From: Axinella damicornis
Lineage: Eukaryota > Porifera > Demospongiae > Axinellida > Axinellidae
DNA length: 64,000 nt
Assembly: GCA_963931865.1 (NCBI GenBank)
Contig: OZ007509.1
Span: forward strand, 1,875,554 to 1,939,553
Direction: 5' to 3'
The notes under the pieces are model-generated. The model saw only the letters and a list, made by a program, of their open reading frames with translations, searched no databases and was not told where the DNA came from. The translations under genes were made by a program, and so were the position numbers. Within the stretch, counting starts at the first letter, position 1, and the number at the start of each line of letters is the position of its first letter. This document shows, one piece after another, positions 1 to 17,400 of the stretch.

Positions 1-1110
1 CTGTGCACTGTTAGTGAATGCCACAAAATGTTATGTCATACAATTTAGGTCATGATATTGTCGTAGCAATGTTGATTTAATGTTTTAACGTGCTAATTAG
101 TATACGTATACATGACAGGTGACATGTTATTTCACAATACAAGCCAGCTACACAGTTAGGGCATTAATGATCTGACAAAGTTGAAAGTGATATTGACAGT
201 CGCTATACCATCATTATTTATGTTGCAACATAAAAAATGTATGTCACGACATGTCACGGTATTTACGATATATGTCTACATGTATGTCACGACTATTGGG
301 GCATCCCAATACACTATATGGTGTTACGTATACTTGCAAGTCCGCGGTTACATATATTGAATCTGGATCAGTTACGCTTATCACCTGAAACAAAGTTTTG
401 AAAATTCAGTTCTTTCACTCACGAACTATCAAGTGTAAACAAAGGAGCCAATAGCTGAACCAGGAGCGCATAATGAGGAAGCTTCCTCTCTTCCTCATTA
501 TGCGCTCCTGGCTGAACTCACTTGCTACAAATCTGCTGATGCAATTTAAACAGAGACCAACTCTAGCTATGCAGCGCTACCAACTAGAAGTTGGCTTATG
601 TGTGGATATACCCGTGCTGTTGTTTTGTATGTCTAACACATGATGAATTTTCCCTATAGTTTAGTAAACTGAACTTTATTATAACAAAAAATAGGTTTCT
701 GCCAGTTTCAGCTTCAGTTTCCAACTTTTAGGTTGTTTTGGTTTGATTGGCAATTCTAAACACCATACTTAGTAGCAGTTATGGCTATCAGAAGCAACTT
801 GTGCTAACTCCATGCACGTAAAACAGTATTATATATACCATGGTGTACATATTGCAAGTTATTATGTCACAACAACATGCAAGTCCGTGAGGATTGACTG
901 ACTTTAAACACAGCTGTACGGTATATATAGAACGTCTATAGCATTGACATATTAGTATACCATATGAAACTGCTCATAGAAGCAGAATTGTTAAACCTAT
1001 ACCGTAATTATGAGCTTGTGGGGTCCCGTGACAGAATGTGTCATCATTGGTTGGACCAGGAGTGTTCTATTGTTAATCAGTATTGATCCACCGTTCCATT
1101 CTGGATACAG
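1..1110. other. Non-coding stretch, presumed intron of the RhoGEF gene
   Basis: I see no convincing exon here. The only notable structure is the perfect hairpin at 460-511. Upstream DH-domain exons must lie further left or have been missed. Confidence 0.4.
460..511. repeat. Perfect 22-bp inverted repeat (hairpin)
   Basis: The arms at 460-481 and 490-511 are perfect complements (left arm begins CCAGGAGCGCATAATGAGG) around an 8-nt loop. GCTGAAC-like direct repeats flank it, which suggests a small inserted foldback unit. Confidence 0.8.
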
Positions 1111-3168
1111 CAATGCAAGGTCAAGATTGGGCACTCTCTCCCCCTGGACTCACAGCTGATTAAGCCTGTGCAGAGGATACTGAAGTACCGCCTTTTCTTA
1201 GGGGTAAGAACATACTGTCCAGTTGTAATACACACTCTCACTCTCCATAAGGTTTACAAAAGCTTGCAAACAACATACAGACTTAGTATTCCATAAGTTA
1301 AAGTACTGCATAAGTTCCTCTCGACTCACTCTGCCCACTCCCTACTGTCCACACAGTTAGCAAAGCAGCTGCAGCCTGGCCAGTATTACTTTCACAATCG
1401 TCTTCATACATGTAGTAGCTAGCCCTCTGTCCTGTGGCGGCTCTATGTTAGTAAGGAACCCACCAGTAACTAAAGCACCTCTATACCTTTACCAATGCCA
1501 TTAACATGCTGCAGAATTTCTGTACAACGGAGTTGATAGCACAGAAACCTATTAGCTGCGTCTGTGTTGTTGTTGTTCCAAAGCAGTTTTGACTTCATGC
1601 ACATGTGTGTTTGGTTTTGTCAACTGTCATCTCCCAGGAGCTGACCAAGCACATGGATGGAGACCAGGGTGCCTGCAAGAGCCTGCAGGTAGGCACGCAC
1701 ACCTGTTGCAGTAACAGTAGACTGTAGTGTATTGCAACATAACAGCGAGTGGTTTGTTTGAAACTTTTAGGAGGCTCTTGAGAAGATGTCAAAAGTCACA
1801 GAACAAATCAACACGTCATTTTGCAAGCCAGTAAGTCAGTACATCTCATGCTTCAGCATTCAGAACACGTACCCCGGCCCTTTGCTATGGAATTGACTGG
1901 AAGCACACTCCATACCACATGGGGATATGTGCCACCCAACAAATGTATGCGTAGTAACCTTCAGCACTTAAGTTGTAATCTTCACTAATCAGTAATCTCC
2001 GGTATATCTCTTTAGTAATTTCTAGTAATCTTAGCTGGTGTTTTTTCTTTGTCTCTGTTCAGAAGAAGGTCAACAGACTTGCACCCAGCATCATAGCCAG
2101 AAGGAGAAGCAGAGAAGTGAGAGGTGAGTTGCAGCAGCGAGACCATTGACCTTATCTAATTGGATCCCTGTTTGTACCTCTCAGTTTATCGGATTTTGCT
2201 GTATGTGGTCTTCTCATACCTGCAGATCTGCAAAGGAGTCGTACGCTTGGTCCACAGCCCAAGCCAGTCGTAGTACAAAGACGAGCTTCATTTGAATCAG
2301 GAGCAGGCACATCTAGGTACTCATACACCTCCTTCAACCGCAGTAGGCATTCTTCCATGCCTGACGCTTTCAGCTGCATCTCCGAGGAACACCATCGGCA
2401 TCATGGCTCAATGCCCTGTGTACATGAGCTGAGGAACTACTTTGAGAGCCTCAGTCAGAAGGAGGACAGGAGGGTCATATACAGAGGTGAGAATCACATC
2501 ATCCTAGAGATCTGAACTAAACTATGACATGTGAGGGTCTGGTTGTAACCACCCCTCCTCCCCAAGACACACACAAACAAGGGGGTGACACTCCTATATT
2601 CGCTGTAGTCCCAGCTGCGACCATGCATCTTGACCCTGTATACTAAGGAAGGGCTATGCAAAATGTGTGCATGGTCAATGGCTGAAATACAGCGCGGTCA
2701 AACAGTTGAGTCTTTTTGCGATGCAGTCAAGTGCTAGCCTCGTTCCCAGGCCCCATACGAAAAATTCGGATGGGGCCTGGGAACGAGGCTAGTCAAGTGC
2801 ATGGTCAATAATGAAGGTCAAGATTTCTTGACCCGGTCACATCTGTGACTATGGTGTCTATTGGAGTGTCACCCCCTTGACAAAGCACAATACTTTTTCT
2901 GTGTGGATATATAACACAACGCAATCTCATCACACCCACATCACCTGCACCCACCCGTGCCACAGATAAGACAGACTCCCTCCCTTCCCCAAAAGGCTCC
3001 CCAAGGCAGAGACGTAGGTTCAATGGCCGCACCACTCCACCACGTCACCGTGCCTACAGCATCTCTCAGCAACCCAAACTGGACTTGCTCACCTCTGAAC
3101 TCAAGAGACTGCACACCAACAGCAGCCACGAAGCATCCACCAGCTCAACCAGTTCAAAAAGTCCCTAA
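1111..3168 (+). CDS. RhoGEF (Dbl family), C-terminal part of gene, 6 exons
   Basis: This is the 3' end of a guanine-nucleotide exchange factor for Rho-type GTPases. Exons are 1111-1203, 1638-1688, 1771-1830, 2063-2123, 2226-2486 and 2966-3168, with stop TAA at 3166. The phases join cleanly to give about 242 residues. The first three exons encode the last helices of the DH domain: [20 protein letters not shown], then [10 protein letters not shown], then [17 protein letters not shown]. LxKPVQRIxKY is the hallmark DH block, and the LPL lead-in is most like MCF2/PLEKHG4-type GEFs. After the DH domain there is no recognisable PH domain. Instead there is a basic linker ([12 protein letters not shown]) and a Ser/Arg-rich tail. 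The 5' exons, including the rest of the DH domain, lie left of the window. AATAAA at 3433-3438 is a likely poly(A) signal. The gene is tail-to-tail with UVSSA. The start of the first exon (acceptor at 1109-1110) is the least certain boundary. Confidence 0.75.
2735..2791. mobile_element. TAGCCTCG-family palindromic MITE with 9-bp TSD
   Basis: Near-perfect palindrome with termini TAGCCTCGTTCCCAGGCC and its complement. A perfect 9-bp target-site duplication, GTCAAGTGC, lies at 2726-2734 and 2792-2800. It sits in the last intron of the RhoGEF gene. Confidence 0.85.
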
Positions 3169-3552
3169 AATATATTATACACCTTACCCATTTTGTCACC
3201 CTCTTGCACAATTAATTTCAAGTGTGTACTCAGCAGAGTTCACAACATCGTCATGTGACCATTGAAGTTGTTTGTACTGCACCATATACACTTGAACTGT
3301 TGTATTTATAAACATTCACAATGTACACTTATATATGATGGTTAAAATCATTGACCAATAGCCTTATTTGGAAGCCTTAGTCCATGCCTTTCAAAATTGA
3401 GTTACAGCAGCAAAGCTATACGGTGGTCAGAAAATAAACATACTGTGGAATGCATGATTGCTGGATAAAAGCAGTTTCATCTCATGGAGGATGAACATTA
3501 CAGGCTGTACATCAAGCAGAGAACTATTTCAAGTGTGCAGGAGATCGGTTCA
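3169..3552. other. Convergent 3' intergenic region (RhoGEF / UVSSA)
   Basis: About 384 bp between two stop codons of converging genes. It holds AATAAA at 3433-3438 for the + strand gene. No clear AATAAA is seen for UVSSA on the - strand. Confidence 0.6.
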
Positions 3553-9719
<6,167 letters not shown>

Positions 9720-9899
9720 CGCTGAGTTCTCTGAGCCTCATCAGTGATCACTGATCGGCTAATTATAGTATTGATGCTGATTCAGCAAATTTTTCATGTT
9801 CTAATTGAGCGAAACAACAAACATGTGACGAATTTTTAATAGTTCTTCTTGATCTCTGAACTCTACTTTTACAACGTTAGCAGCTATCCACTGGCCGCA
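9720..9899. promoter_or_regulatory. Bidirectional promoter region, UVSSA / VIP36
   Basis: Only 180 bp separate the two start codons of divergent genes, so the 5' UTRs and promoters must share this interval. It contains the palindrome CAGTGATCACTG near 9740 and an ACATGTGACG motif near 9822. No TATA box is evident. Confidence 0.6.
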
Positions 9900-10527
9900 A
9901 TGGCGTATTTTCCGGCTCTGATCCTACTGTCGGCCGCGTTGCTATCGTTCTACTTCCCTCTGACCTCCTCGATGGAGGAGATGGATATGATGGGAGAGGG
10001 GGCCGGGTACTACAAGAGAGAACACTCGCTGGTAGCCCCCTACCAAGGTGAGGAAGTTGGGTAGCTCTGTTCCCAGGTCTTCAGGAAGGCCTGAGGGCGA
10101 GGCAGGAAGCATACGTGCAGAAAGAGAAAGGAGGCTCTGGTAAATACTAGCAGGTGCAACATCTAGAGGAATGCGGGGAACCAAGCGTATGTTACAGTTG
10201 TAACTGTGGTACTGTGAAAGCAGCTTGGATGGAAAGATATCATTGGAGTCGGGGTATGACACAAGGATGGGTAATATTGGAGCATGTGAAGTTGTATTCC
10301 CTGTACCTTTCTCTTTCTGATTGGATGTGGAGGGTCTGAGGACAAGACTAGTTACATTGTATATGAAATATGGGATGTGTACATACAAAACCGGAAGAGG
10401 GATAGTTGTCACACCCACAGAGAGTTTGTTGCGCATTGTTCCTCTACTGGTTCCAGTAATTATGTTCTCTGTACGCTCTCAGTATACTGGAGTTTGTCCT
10501 GCAGTTGTAACTTGAATGCTGTATAAC

Positions 10528-10558
<31 letters not shown>

Positions 10559-11475
10559 ACACATCCACGTCCATGTGCGGACACAAAGGCTCGGGGATGG
10601 ACATCCCCTACTGGGAGTTTGGCGGCCACACGGTCGTCACTGCTAACCACATCAGACTCACCCCAGACCGACAGAGCAAGCAGGGCATGCTGTGGAACAC
10701 AGCGGTACGTCATGTGATTTGGAAATGTCAAACAGTACTATGGATCACATAGTTGGCTGACAGAGAAACACTTTGGCCTAGTACCCAGTGCTAATGAGGT
10801 CATGGTTCACCTCCTGTATGAAACCCTTACAGATACATGTACTTTAGACTCAGAGGCGTTAGTGCATGTGTGTGGTGTTAGTGCATGTGTGTGGTCCCTC
10901 GGCACTCTGCAGCTGAGATGATTGAGCGGATTACATCACTGTTAGGAGACAGGAAGCAGGGTGTGATTGGAGGGATGACATCATAACCATACTATTTTTA
11001 GCAGACTGGAAGCAGGGTGTGGTTGGAGGGATTGCTCTTCTCTCCTGCTCAGCCTGTGAGGATGCACTACTGGGAACTGCTTGTTCACTTTGAGGTCCAT
11101 GGTTCGGGGAAGAATCTCTTTGGGGATGGATTTGCTATCTGGTACACAAAAGAAAGAGCAGAGACGGGTGAGGAAGAGGGAGCGAGAGTGTGGGTGGAGC
11201 AGGGGAGGGAGAGTGTGTGTGGAGGGGGAGAAGTGGAGTGTGTGTGGTGGGTGTGTGGAGGGGGAGAGGTGGAGTGTGTGTGTGGAGGGGAGGAGAAGAG
11301 GTACTGTGCCATGGTTGTTGCTGTCGTTCCCAGCTGTCGTATGATGTACACTGTGTAACCTCCTCCTTCTCCCAGGGCCTGTGTTTGGTAACCGTGACTA
11401 CTTCACTGGGCTGGGCGTGTTCCTTGATACCTACAGCAACCACAATGGAGAGCACGATGTATGTGAGGGGTGTGA

Positions 11476-11514
<39 letters not shown>

Positions 11515-12728
11515 CACAATGGTGAGCATGATGTACGTAAGAGGAATGATGGAGGGTTGTTGAGCAGAACATCTCCTTAGTTTGCTAGGCTAGGCTTTGT
11601 TTGGTAACAAACTTTATGTTGGGTGGCCTTAGTTTGCTGCTGCAATGTTTGTACAAGTTTGCTGCAAATATCCCTCCTCTCCCTCCTCCCCCTCCTCTCC
11701 CTTCCTCCCCTTCCTCCCCCTCCTTCCCCTCCTCCCCCTTCTCTCCCTCCTCCCCCTTCCTCCCCTTCCTCTGCCTGTACCAGCACGAGCATCCCTACAT
11801 CTCGGCCATGATCAACAATGGCAGTCTTCACTACGACCATGACAGGGACGGCACCCACAGCCAGATTGCCGGGTGTGCAGTAAGTGCATACATGCCTCTG
11901 TATGTCTGTCATCACAGGTACTCCTGAAGTCACTATCATGCTACCGTCTCCCTCAGGCAAAGTTCCGGAATGCCAGGCACGATACTTACATTGCCATTTC
12001 GTATATCAACAGACAGATTGTGGTGAGTTACAATGAGTGTTAATGTTCCGTACAATTGTTTGCATGAGATCTTCAGAATTGCATTCTGTTTCAGAGAAGA
12101 CTCGATGGTTTCTTGTGGCTTTCAGGACAGCTTAGACACTTGTTTGTTCGCTGGGACACATGACCCCCCAAATGTTAGTGTTGGTGAAGCAGTTTCTTGT
12201 GATTTTGGCGAAGCAGTTTCTCGCTGCAGGACGTGTGGACTCAATACTGCTGCAATGCGTGCATTCTGAAGACAGGAAAACGTAGACAAAGTGTCTGACC
12301 ACTTGGGGGGTAATTGGTAGTGAAGCTAGGTTTCCTGACTGAAACTGCCAACCAATCAGCCAATAGCAGACCTACAGTGTGATGCTAACATGAATGTGTG
12401 CTGGAGGGTTTTCCACATAACCTGACTTCCATGTGCGGGCCCCCTGGACTGCTCTCCCAATCCTCTTGCTCACAGGCACTTCTGAACATTGACGGTGAGA
12501 ACGACTGGAAACCTTGTTTCATGGTGAAGGACGTAGACCTGCCTACTGGCTACTATTTCGGGGCCTCTGCAGCCACTGGGGAACTGGCAGGTCTGTGGGG
12601 TGTGTGGGACACCACTAGGAGGGTCTGGTGTGATGTACAGTGTGGTAGCCATGAGGGTGTAGTGTATTTCATGTTCTGGTCCTGCACACCGCATGCATGC
12701 ACACACACACACACACACACACGCACAC

Positions 12729-12767
<39 letters not shown>

Positions 12768-13726
12768 CACATACATGTCTGCAGACAACCATGATATAAT
12801 TTCAATCAAGGTGTATGATGTGGACAGCCCACCAGAAGAAGATGGGACACAAGGAATGGTGAGCTTCACTGTCGGTGCACAAGACGTCCACTCCCTTCTC
12901 TGTCAATCACTTGTTGCTTTCTGCCTCCCTGCTAGGAATTTGATTGGTCAACAGTGATGCCACATGCCAAGAACATGGAAGCACCAAGACGTATGTTTAT
13001 TGCAACCACTGCCACCCTAGGCATCTGATATCTGATGTTTCAATTTGGGACCAGAGTTTGGTTAATCAGTCATTTGGGCAAAGTTTCATTGACGGTTTAG
13101 AGATGACAGTCCCAGATTTGTCTCGTAGCTTTGAAGAAAAGTTGGAAGGAAAGCCTTGGAGGACTCACACATGACATGGTGCCGTGATGACACCACTGGG
13201 AGTGTTGATACTCTGTGTCCCTGGGAGGATTCCATGGTACAGTGCCATCGTGACGCCACTGGGAGTGTTGATAGCTCTGTGTGTCCTCCTGGATGTCATC
13301 CATCTTCCTAATTTCACACTCTGACAAATTAACAACAAGTGTTGTTATCTTTGCATCCCGTAGATGCATACGACGTCACGGTGCCACCGTATCATGTGGT
13401 ACAAGGCTGTTTATAGCTTGAGTCTGAGGTAGCCTCGCTCCCAGGCCCAATTACTGAGTGCCTGGGAACGAGGCTAGGGAGCTAGGTGAAGGCCTGCAAA
13501 TGGAAAGAGGCAATGATTTGCTTCCCTTGTTCGTCCATTTGTGACTAGCCTGTTTTCTGTTTCATCCTCAGCTCATGTGGAGGACAATAAGCCGTTGATG
13601 GGGGCTAACACTTACCGAGCCATCTCCATTGGAATGATGATTCTGCTAGTGGTCGGTATCATTGCTGTCATTGGGGGCGTGGCTTTCCTCAAGAACCAAC
13701 AGAAGAGTAGGAAACACTTCTTTTAG
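9900..13726 (+). CDS. LMAN2: VIP36/VIPL-type L-type lectin (LMAN2 family), 10 exons, complete
   Basis: Type I membrane cargo lectin of the early secretory pathway that binds high-mannose glycans. Exons are 9900-10047, 10589-10704, 11053-11167, 11376-11458, 11784-11879, 11957-12022, 12476-12590, 12785-12858, 12936-12990 and 13572-13726. They sum to 1023 nt (340 aa); human VIP36 is 356 aa. A signal peptide covers about residues 1-22. The lectin domain (about 38-260) shows REHSLVAPYQG, GDGFAIWYT, GLGVFLDTYSN, MINNGSLHYDHDRDG and DLPTGYYFGASA, the usual Ca2+ and mannose-binding blocks. A transmembrane helix spans about 306-329. The cytosolic tail is KNQQKSRKHFF: it ends FF like ERGIC-53 but lacks a strict KKxx signal. 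The start at 9900 was chosen over the in-frame ATG at 9849 because it begins directly at the signal peptide. LMAN2 and LMAN2L cannot be separated here. Confidence 0.92.
10527..10562. repeat. Poly-C run (18 nt) followed by (AC)n
   Basis: C18 then (AC)9 in the intron before VIP36 exon 2, on the sense strand and close to the acceptor at 10588. Confidence 0.9.
11477..11512. repeat. Poly-G run (36 nt) just after a splice donor
   Basis: A run of 36 G begins 19 nt after the donor of VIP36 exon 4. It is followed by a relic of the exon end (ACCACAATGGTGAGCATGAT), then a C-rich tract at 11667-11783 that ends at the next acceptor. Confidence 0.9.
11667..11783 (+). repeat. C-rich CTCCTCC/CCCTT tract at intron 3' end
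   Basis: Imperfect CTCCC and TTCC repeats of about 115 nt run directly into the acceptor of VIP36 exon 5. Confidence 0.8.
12701..12765. repeat. (CA)n microsatellite
   Basis: CA array with CG interruptions, just upstream of the VIP36 exon 8 acceptor at 12784. Confidence 0.9.
13160..13290. repeat. Short tandem duplication, about 70-bp unit
   Basis: CACTGGGAGTGTTGAT recurs within near-identical 70-bp copies in the intron before the last VIP36 exon. Confidence 0.65.
13430..13476. mobile_element. TAGCCTCG-family palindromic MITE (short)
   Basis: Termini TAGCCTCGCTCCCAGGCC and TGCCTGGGAACGAGGCTA around a short loop, in the last VIP36 intron. No clear target-site duplication. Confidence 0.8.
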
Positions 13727-14422
13727 CCAACACACACACACACCAGCTGCTCTGAGCTTTGTCTTGTTTGTACGTTGTATGTGTGGAGGTGAATCCAATG
13801 TACATAACACTTGCTGGTCAGGATCCGAAGTTAATCTTTGACCTGCTGTAAAGGACTCTAATTAGGTCATTTCAGTCATGCAGAGGAGAGTGAGAGGCTA
13901 GTCAAAATACAGACCCATCCCACCTGCGACATGCAGAGGAGTTGAAAGGCTATAATTATACCATTCGAAGTATATACTGACCCATAGAGGATTGTCCCTT
14001 TTCACCCCAATTTATGTCCAGTGCATGCACGTTGTGAGTGCATGTGGCACAATCTGGGAGGGGCTAGCACTAGACACTTGCAGTACTACACCAGGGTGAG
14101 AAGGCCTGGGTACAAGGCTTAACAATCTGAGATGGAAACCTCAGTACAAGGCTACGAGGAGACCTTGAAAGCTGGAGGTGCACATGAACAAGTCCTGCAT
14201 GGATTACATCATCTGCACAGGACAAGTCCTGTATGGATTACATCATCCACACACCGATCAAATTTGTCATCCTTACAGTAGTAGTAACTTACTATCTGGT
14301 ATACATGAGGTACTAATGGGTGATAAAATACTGGAGTGACCGATTGGTACAAAAATATCATAGCAAAATCACGTGACGGATATAAACTGATTTTTCAAAC
14401 AATGGCACAAAACGCAACACAC
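13727..14422. other. Convergent 3' intergenic region (VIP36 / CNNM)
   Basis: About 700 bp between converging stop codons. It holds a (CA)n stub after the VIP36 stop and a 36-bp tandem duplication (AAGTCCTGCATGGATTACAT) near 14185-14250. No gene and no clear AATAAA is seen. Confidence 0.6.
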
Positions 14423-17400
14423 TCAGACATCGGTTGAAGTCCACTCGTCAAACACTGTCCTCCGCTCTTTGCCACTAGCTCCACGACTGTCCCCAAGGGC
14501 ATTCTCATCCGTCAACACGTTCAATTCGATGCGTACTTCCGAGCTGTTGCTCTCTGGAGAAGTGCTTCCACTAGCCAACAGTTGCTCTTGCTCAGACTGC
14601 TGCCTAGGGAGCTTCCTACTTCGAAGTGGTTGCTTGTGGAAGAGTTTCGTGATGGGACTCAGTCCGGATCCGACTGCAGATGAGGTTTCACGATCCCCCG
14701 ACTCAGCCATCTCCCACTCCTCAGTAAAGACGTCAGGTTTACTGGAGGCAAGAGCATTCCGGTTCTCCTCTTGAAAGATGGTGGCATTGTGGGCGGCCAG
14801 ATACTGCCTGCGGGTGATGACCATGACCAGGCAGTCGGTGGCGGGACAGACAGTGAAGTCGGGAGTGTATGGCTTAGGATGACCAGTTGGCTCGAGTGCA
14901 TTCAATAGTGCTTGGGCACCAAAGTGGCTGAAAGACCGGCTCTCAAACTCCAGATCGTCTTTTCCTATTTTCACATGCACACATCCCTCGAGGATTAGCA
15001 CAAAGTAGTTTGCTGGGGAGCCTGCTTTAAACAGGGTGAGGTCTTTCTTCTTGGCTTCATCGATCGAGATGTGGCGAACAATGTTCTTCTTTAACAGTTG
15101 TTTCAGCATGTTCTGTGATATGTTGCTCTCACAGAAGGGCTCCACACCTGAGAAGGGAGACCAAACCAGGCAATCCTACACTTCCAGGACAGGTTTTGAT
15201 TGCATGCTAAACACATTGTGTCTTGTGTGTCAATAACTGTGTACTGTGCAATGCATGGTGTGCGTTCTACACTCAAGACAGTGCTTCCATCACCAACTGC
15301 AGCAGGTGCTGTGTCCAATACTGAATGCAACTTACAGTGAAAGGTGGTCGTACATAATTTCCAATGAGTCACACGTGTTACTAGTTAGTGGAATTTTCAC
15401 GGTGACATACACCGGTGAAAATTCGCTTAGTGGCTATTGCCATCACACACACATTCAGAGGTACCCTACCCTAGTTTCCAGATCTTCTCACACCAGTGTT
15501 TGTCACTTGCAGTACTGCAAGCGACAAACACTGGGGTGAGAAGGAGGCTAGATGTACCCATACTCACCAGTGGAGAGGAACTGGTAGATGGCAAGCTGCT
15601 GCTGGGAGGAGAGGATGGGGGTATCAGAGGGAGAGGGGTCCACAAAGTCACCAATTTCAACGTGTTTACGCTCACGGGGCTTCAGTGTGCGGTTGTCCAC
15701 TGGGTGTGGGTGTGTGGGAGGTGATATGTGGTGTGTGTGTGGTGGTAGTGTGAGTGTGTGATGTGTGTGTGTGTGTGAAGGGGCAGTGATGTGTTGTGTG
15801 TGGGTGTAACAGGGAGGTGATGTGGGGTGTGTGATGAGGAGGTGGGGTGTGTGATGAGGAGGTGGGGTGTGTGATGAGGAGGTGGTGTGTGTGTGAGTTG
15901 TGTGAAGGGACATTGCTGTGTGTTGTGTGTGTGCTAGCTCACTGAAGCGGTCAGTCTCATCGACGATCTCCCTCTGCAGGATCTCCTCCACGATGTCCTC
16001 CAGAGTCACAACCCCTGCACACAGTACACACATAATGTTAGAGATCTCCGCGATCAGATGCTGCAGCTACTAATGTTTCATCACACAAAGGCTACTATTG
16101 GAGTGGTGTTTACTGAACGCAGCACATTTGGCAAAGGTTTCCTAAGAACAATGTATATAGCTTTGAGGAAACTGTAATACTAACGTAATCCCAGCACTTG
16201 TAAGACGGTATCCACACTGATCAACTGTTGCTGGCTTTACATCAGGCAACAACTTCGACCTCACTCATACCAACTCATTCTCAGAACAAGTTATCAATCC
16301 TCAATGGCTAAAATGCTCAAGACTTGCCCCACAATGCCCAGCATTCCCCTAGAACCTGACATTAAACTTTGTTTGGACGATATCCTTATACACGTATCAA
16401 GCCTAGCACTTATACATGTACTTGTACTACAGTGATGACGCAGTTGAAAGGTGTGTACATTGTATATAGTGTAAACCGCTAATTGGAAGTTATACCCTTC
16501 GCATAACTACCCACCCACCCGTATAACTACCATACACCATTGTCAGCACAAATTAGTGTACCCACTTTAGTATAATCAGCAAGTGCACTTAGAAGCAACT
16601 GTAGTACTATATACCAGCTGCTGTGGTTTATCAGGAACACGCTCAGCATGCAGTTCAGTTATTCAATAAGCCAGTTGCACGCAAGAGCGAAGGAATTTGA
16701 TTGACTTGACGTCACATCCGGTTGCTCTTTTGCAGCCACGTTAAGTATTGCAGTGAATGGCAAATTGGCAGGGGGGCGGTTTGAAACCTGCGCGTGACTA
16801 AAACCATACCGACTACAAAGCTTAAGTAAGTGACTGTGGCAATGAACAAGGGACCTGGCGTTAAAGACGGTGTGCAAAGAGTGAGAATCGGTTGAAGTAT
16901 GAACGAGAACAAAGCAGGATGCTGGACATACCTGTAACGTGTTGTGGCAACAACCCAAGCCAGGATCCTAGCGCCTTCTTCCACCGATTTCCAAGCGATC
17001 CAGGTAGGAGACCGAGATCGCTCAGCGTGTTTGGGATGGATGCGAGGCAGTGGAGGTCGCAGTCGCGAGCTTGTTCCAGGCACTTTCCTGATAGAGATGC
17101 CAAAAGAGAACCAACAGCTCGCTCGGGTCTCCTCCCGGTATGTCCGCGGCAGTTAGCGTCACAGAAACCATAGTTCGAAGTATAATAATCTAGCTATGCA
17201 GGAACAGAGCCTGAACACTGGAGGTAGGGGGGCCGTAGACGTAGCAAGACCGCTTTGTTCTTGTTCGTACTTCAACCGATTCTCACACTTCGCTCACTGT
17301 CTTGAACGTCCAGGTCTCTTGTTTATCGCCGCAGTCACTTAAATTGTGTGATCGGTATAGTTTTAATCACGTGCACATTTCAAACACCCACCTACCGATT

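Noticed and set aside
9849..9899. Upstream in-frame ATG for the VIP36 gene
   Set aside because: It would place 17 residues before a clean signal peptide and shorten the shared promoter to 129 bp; 9900 is the better start.
16659..17173. Overlapping frames inside the foldback element as a transposase
   Set aside because: They are short, overlap on both strands and have no recognisable catalytic motif.
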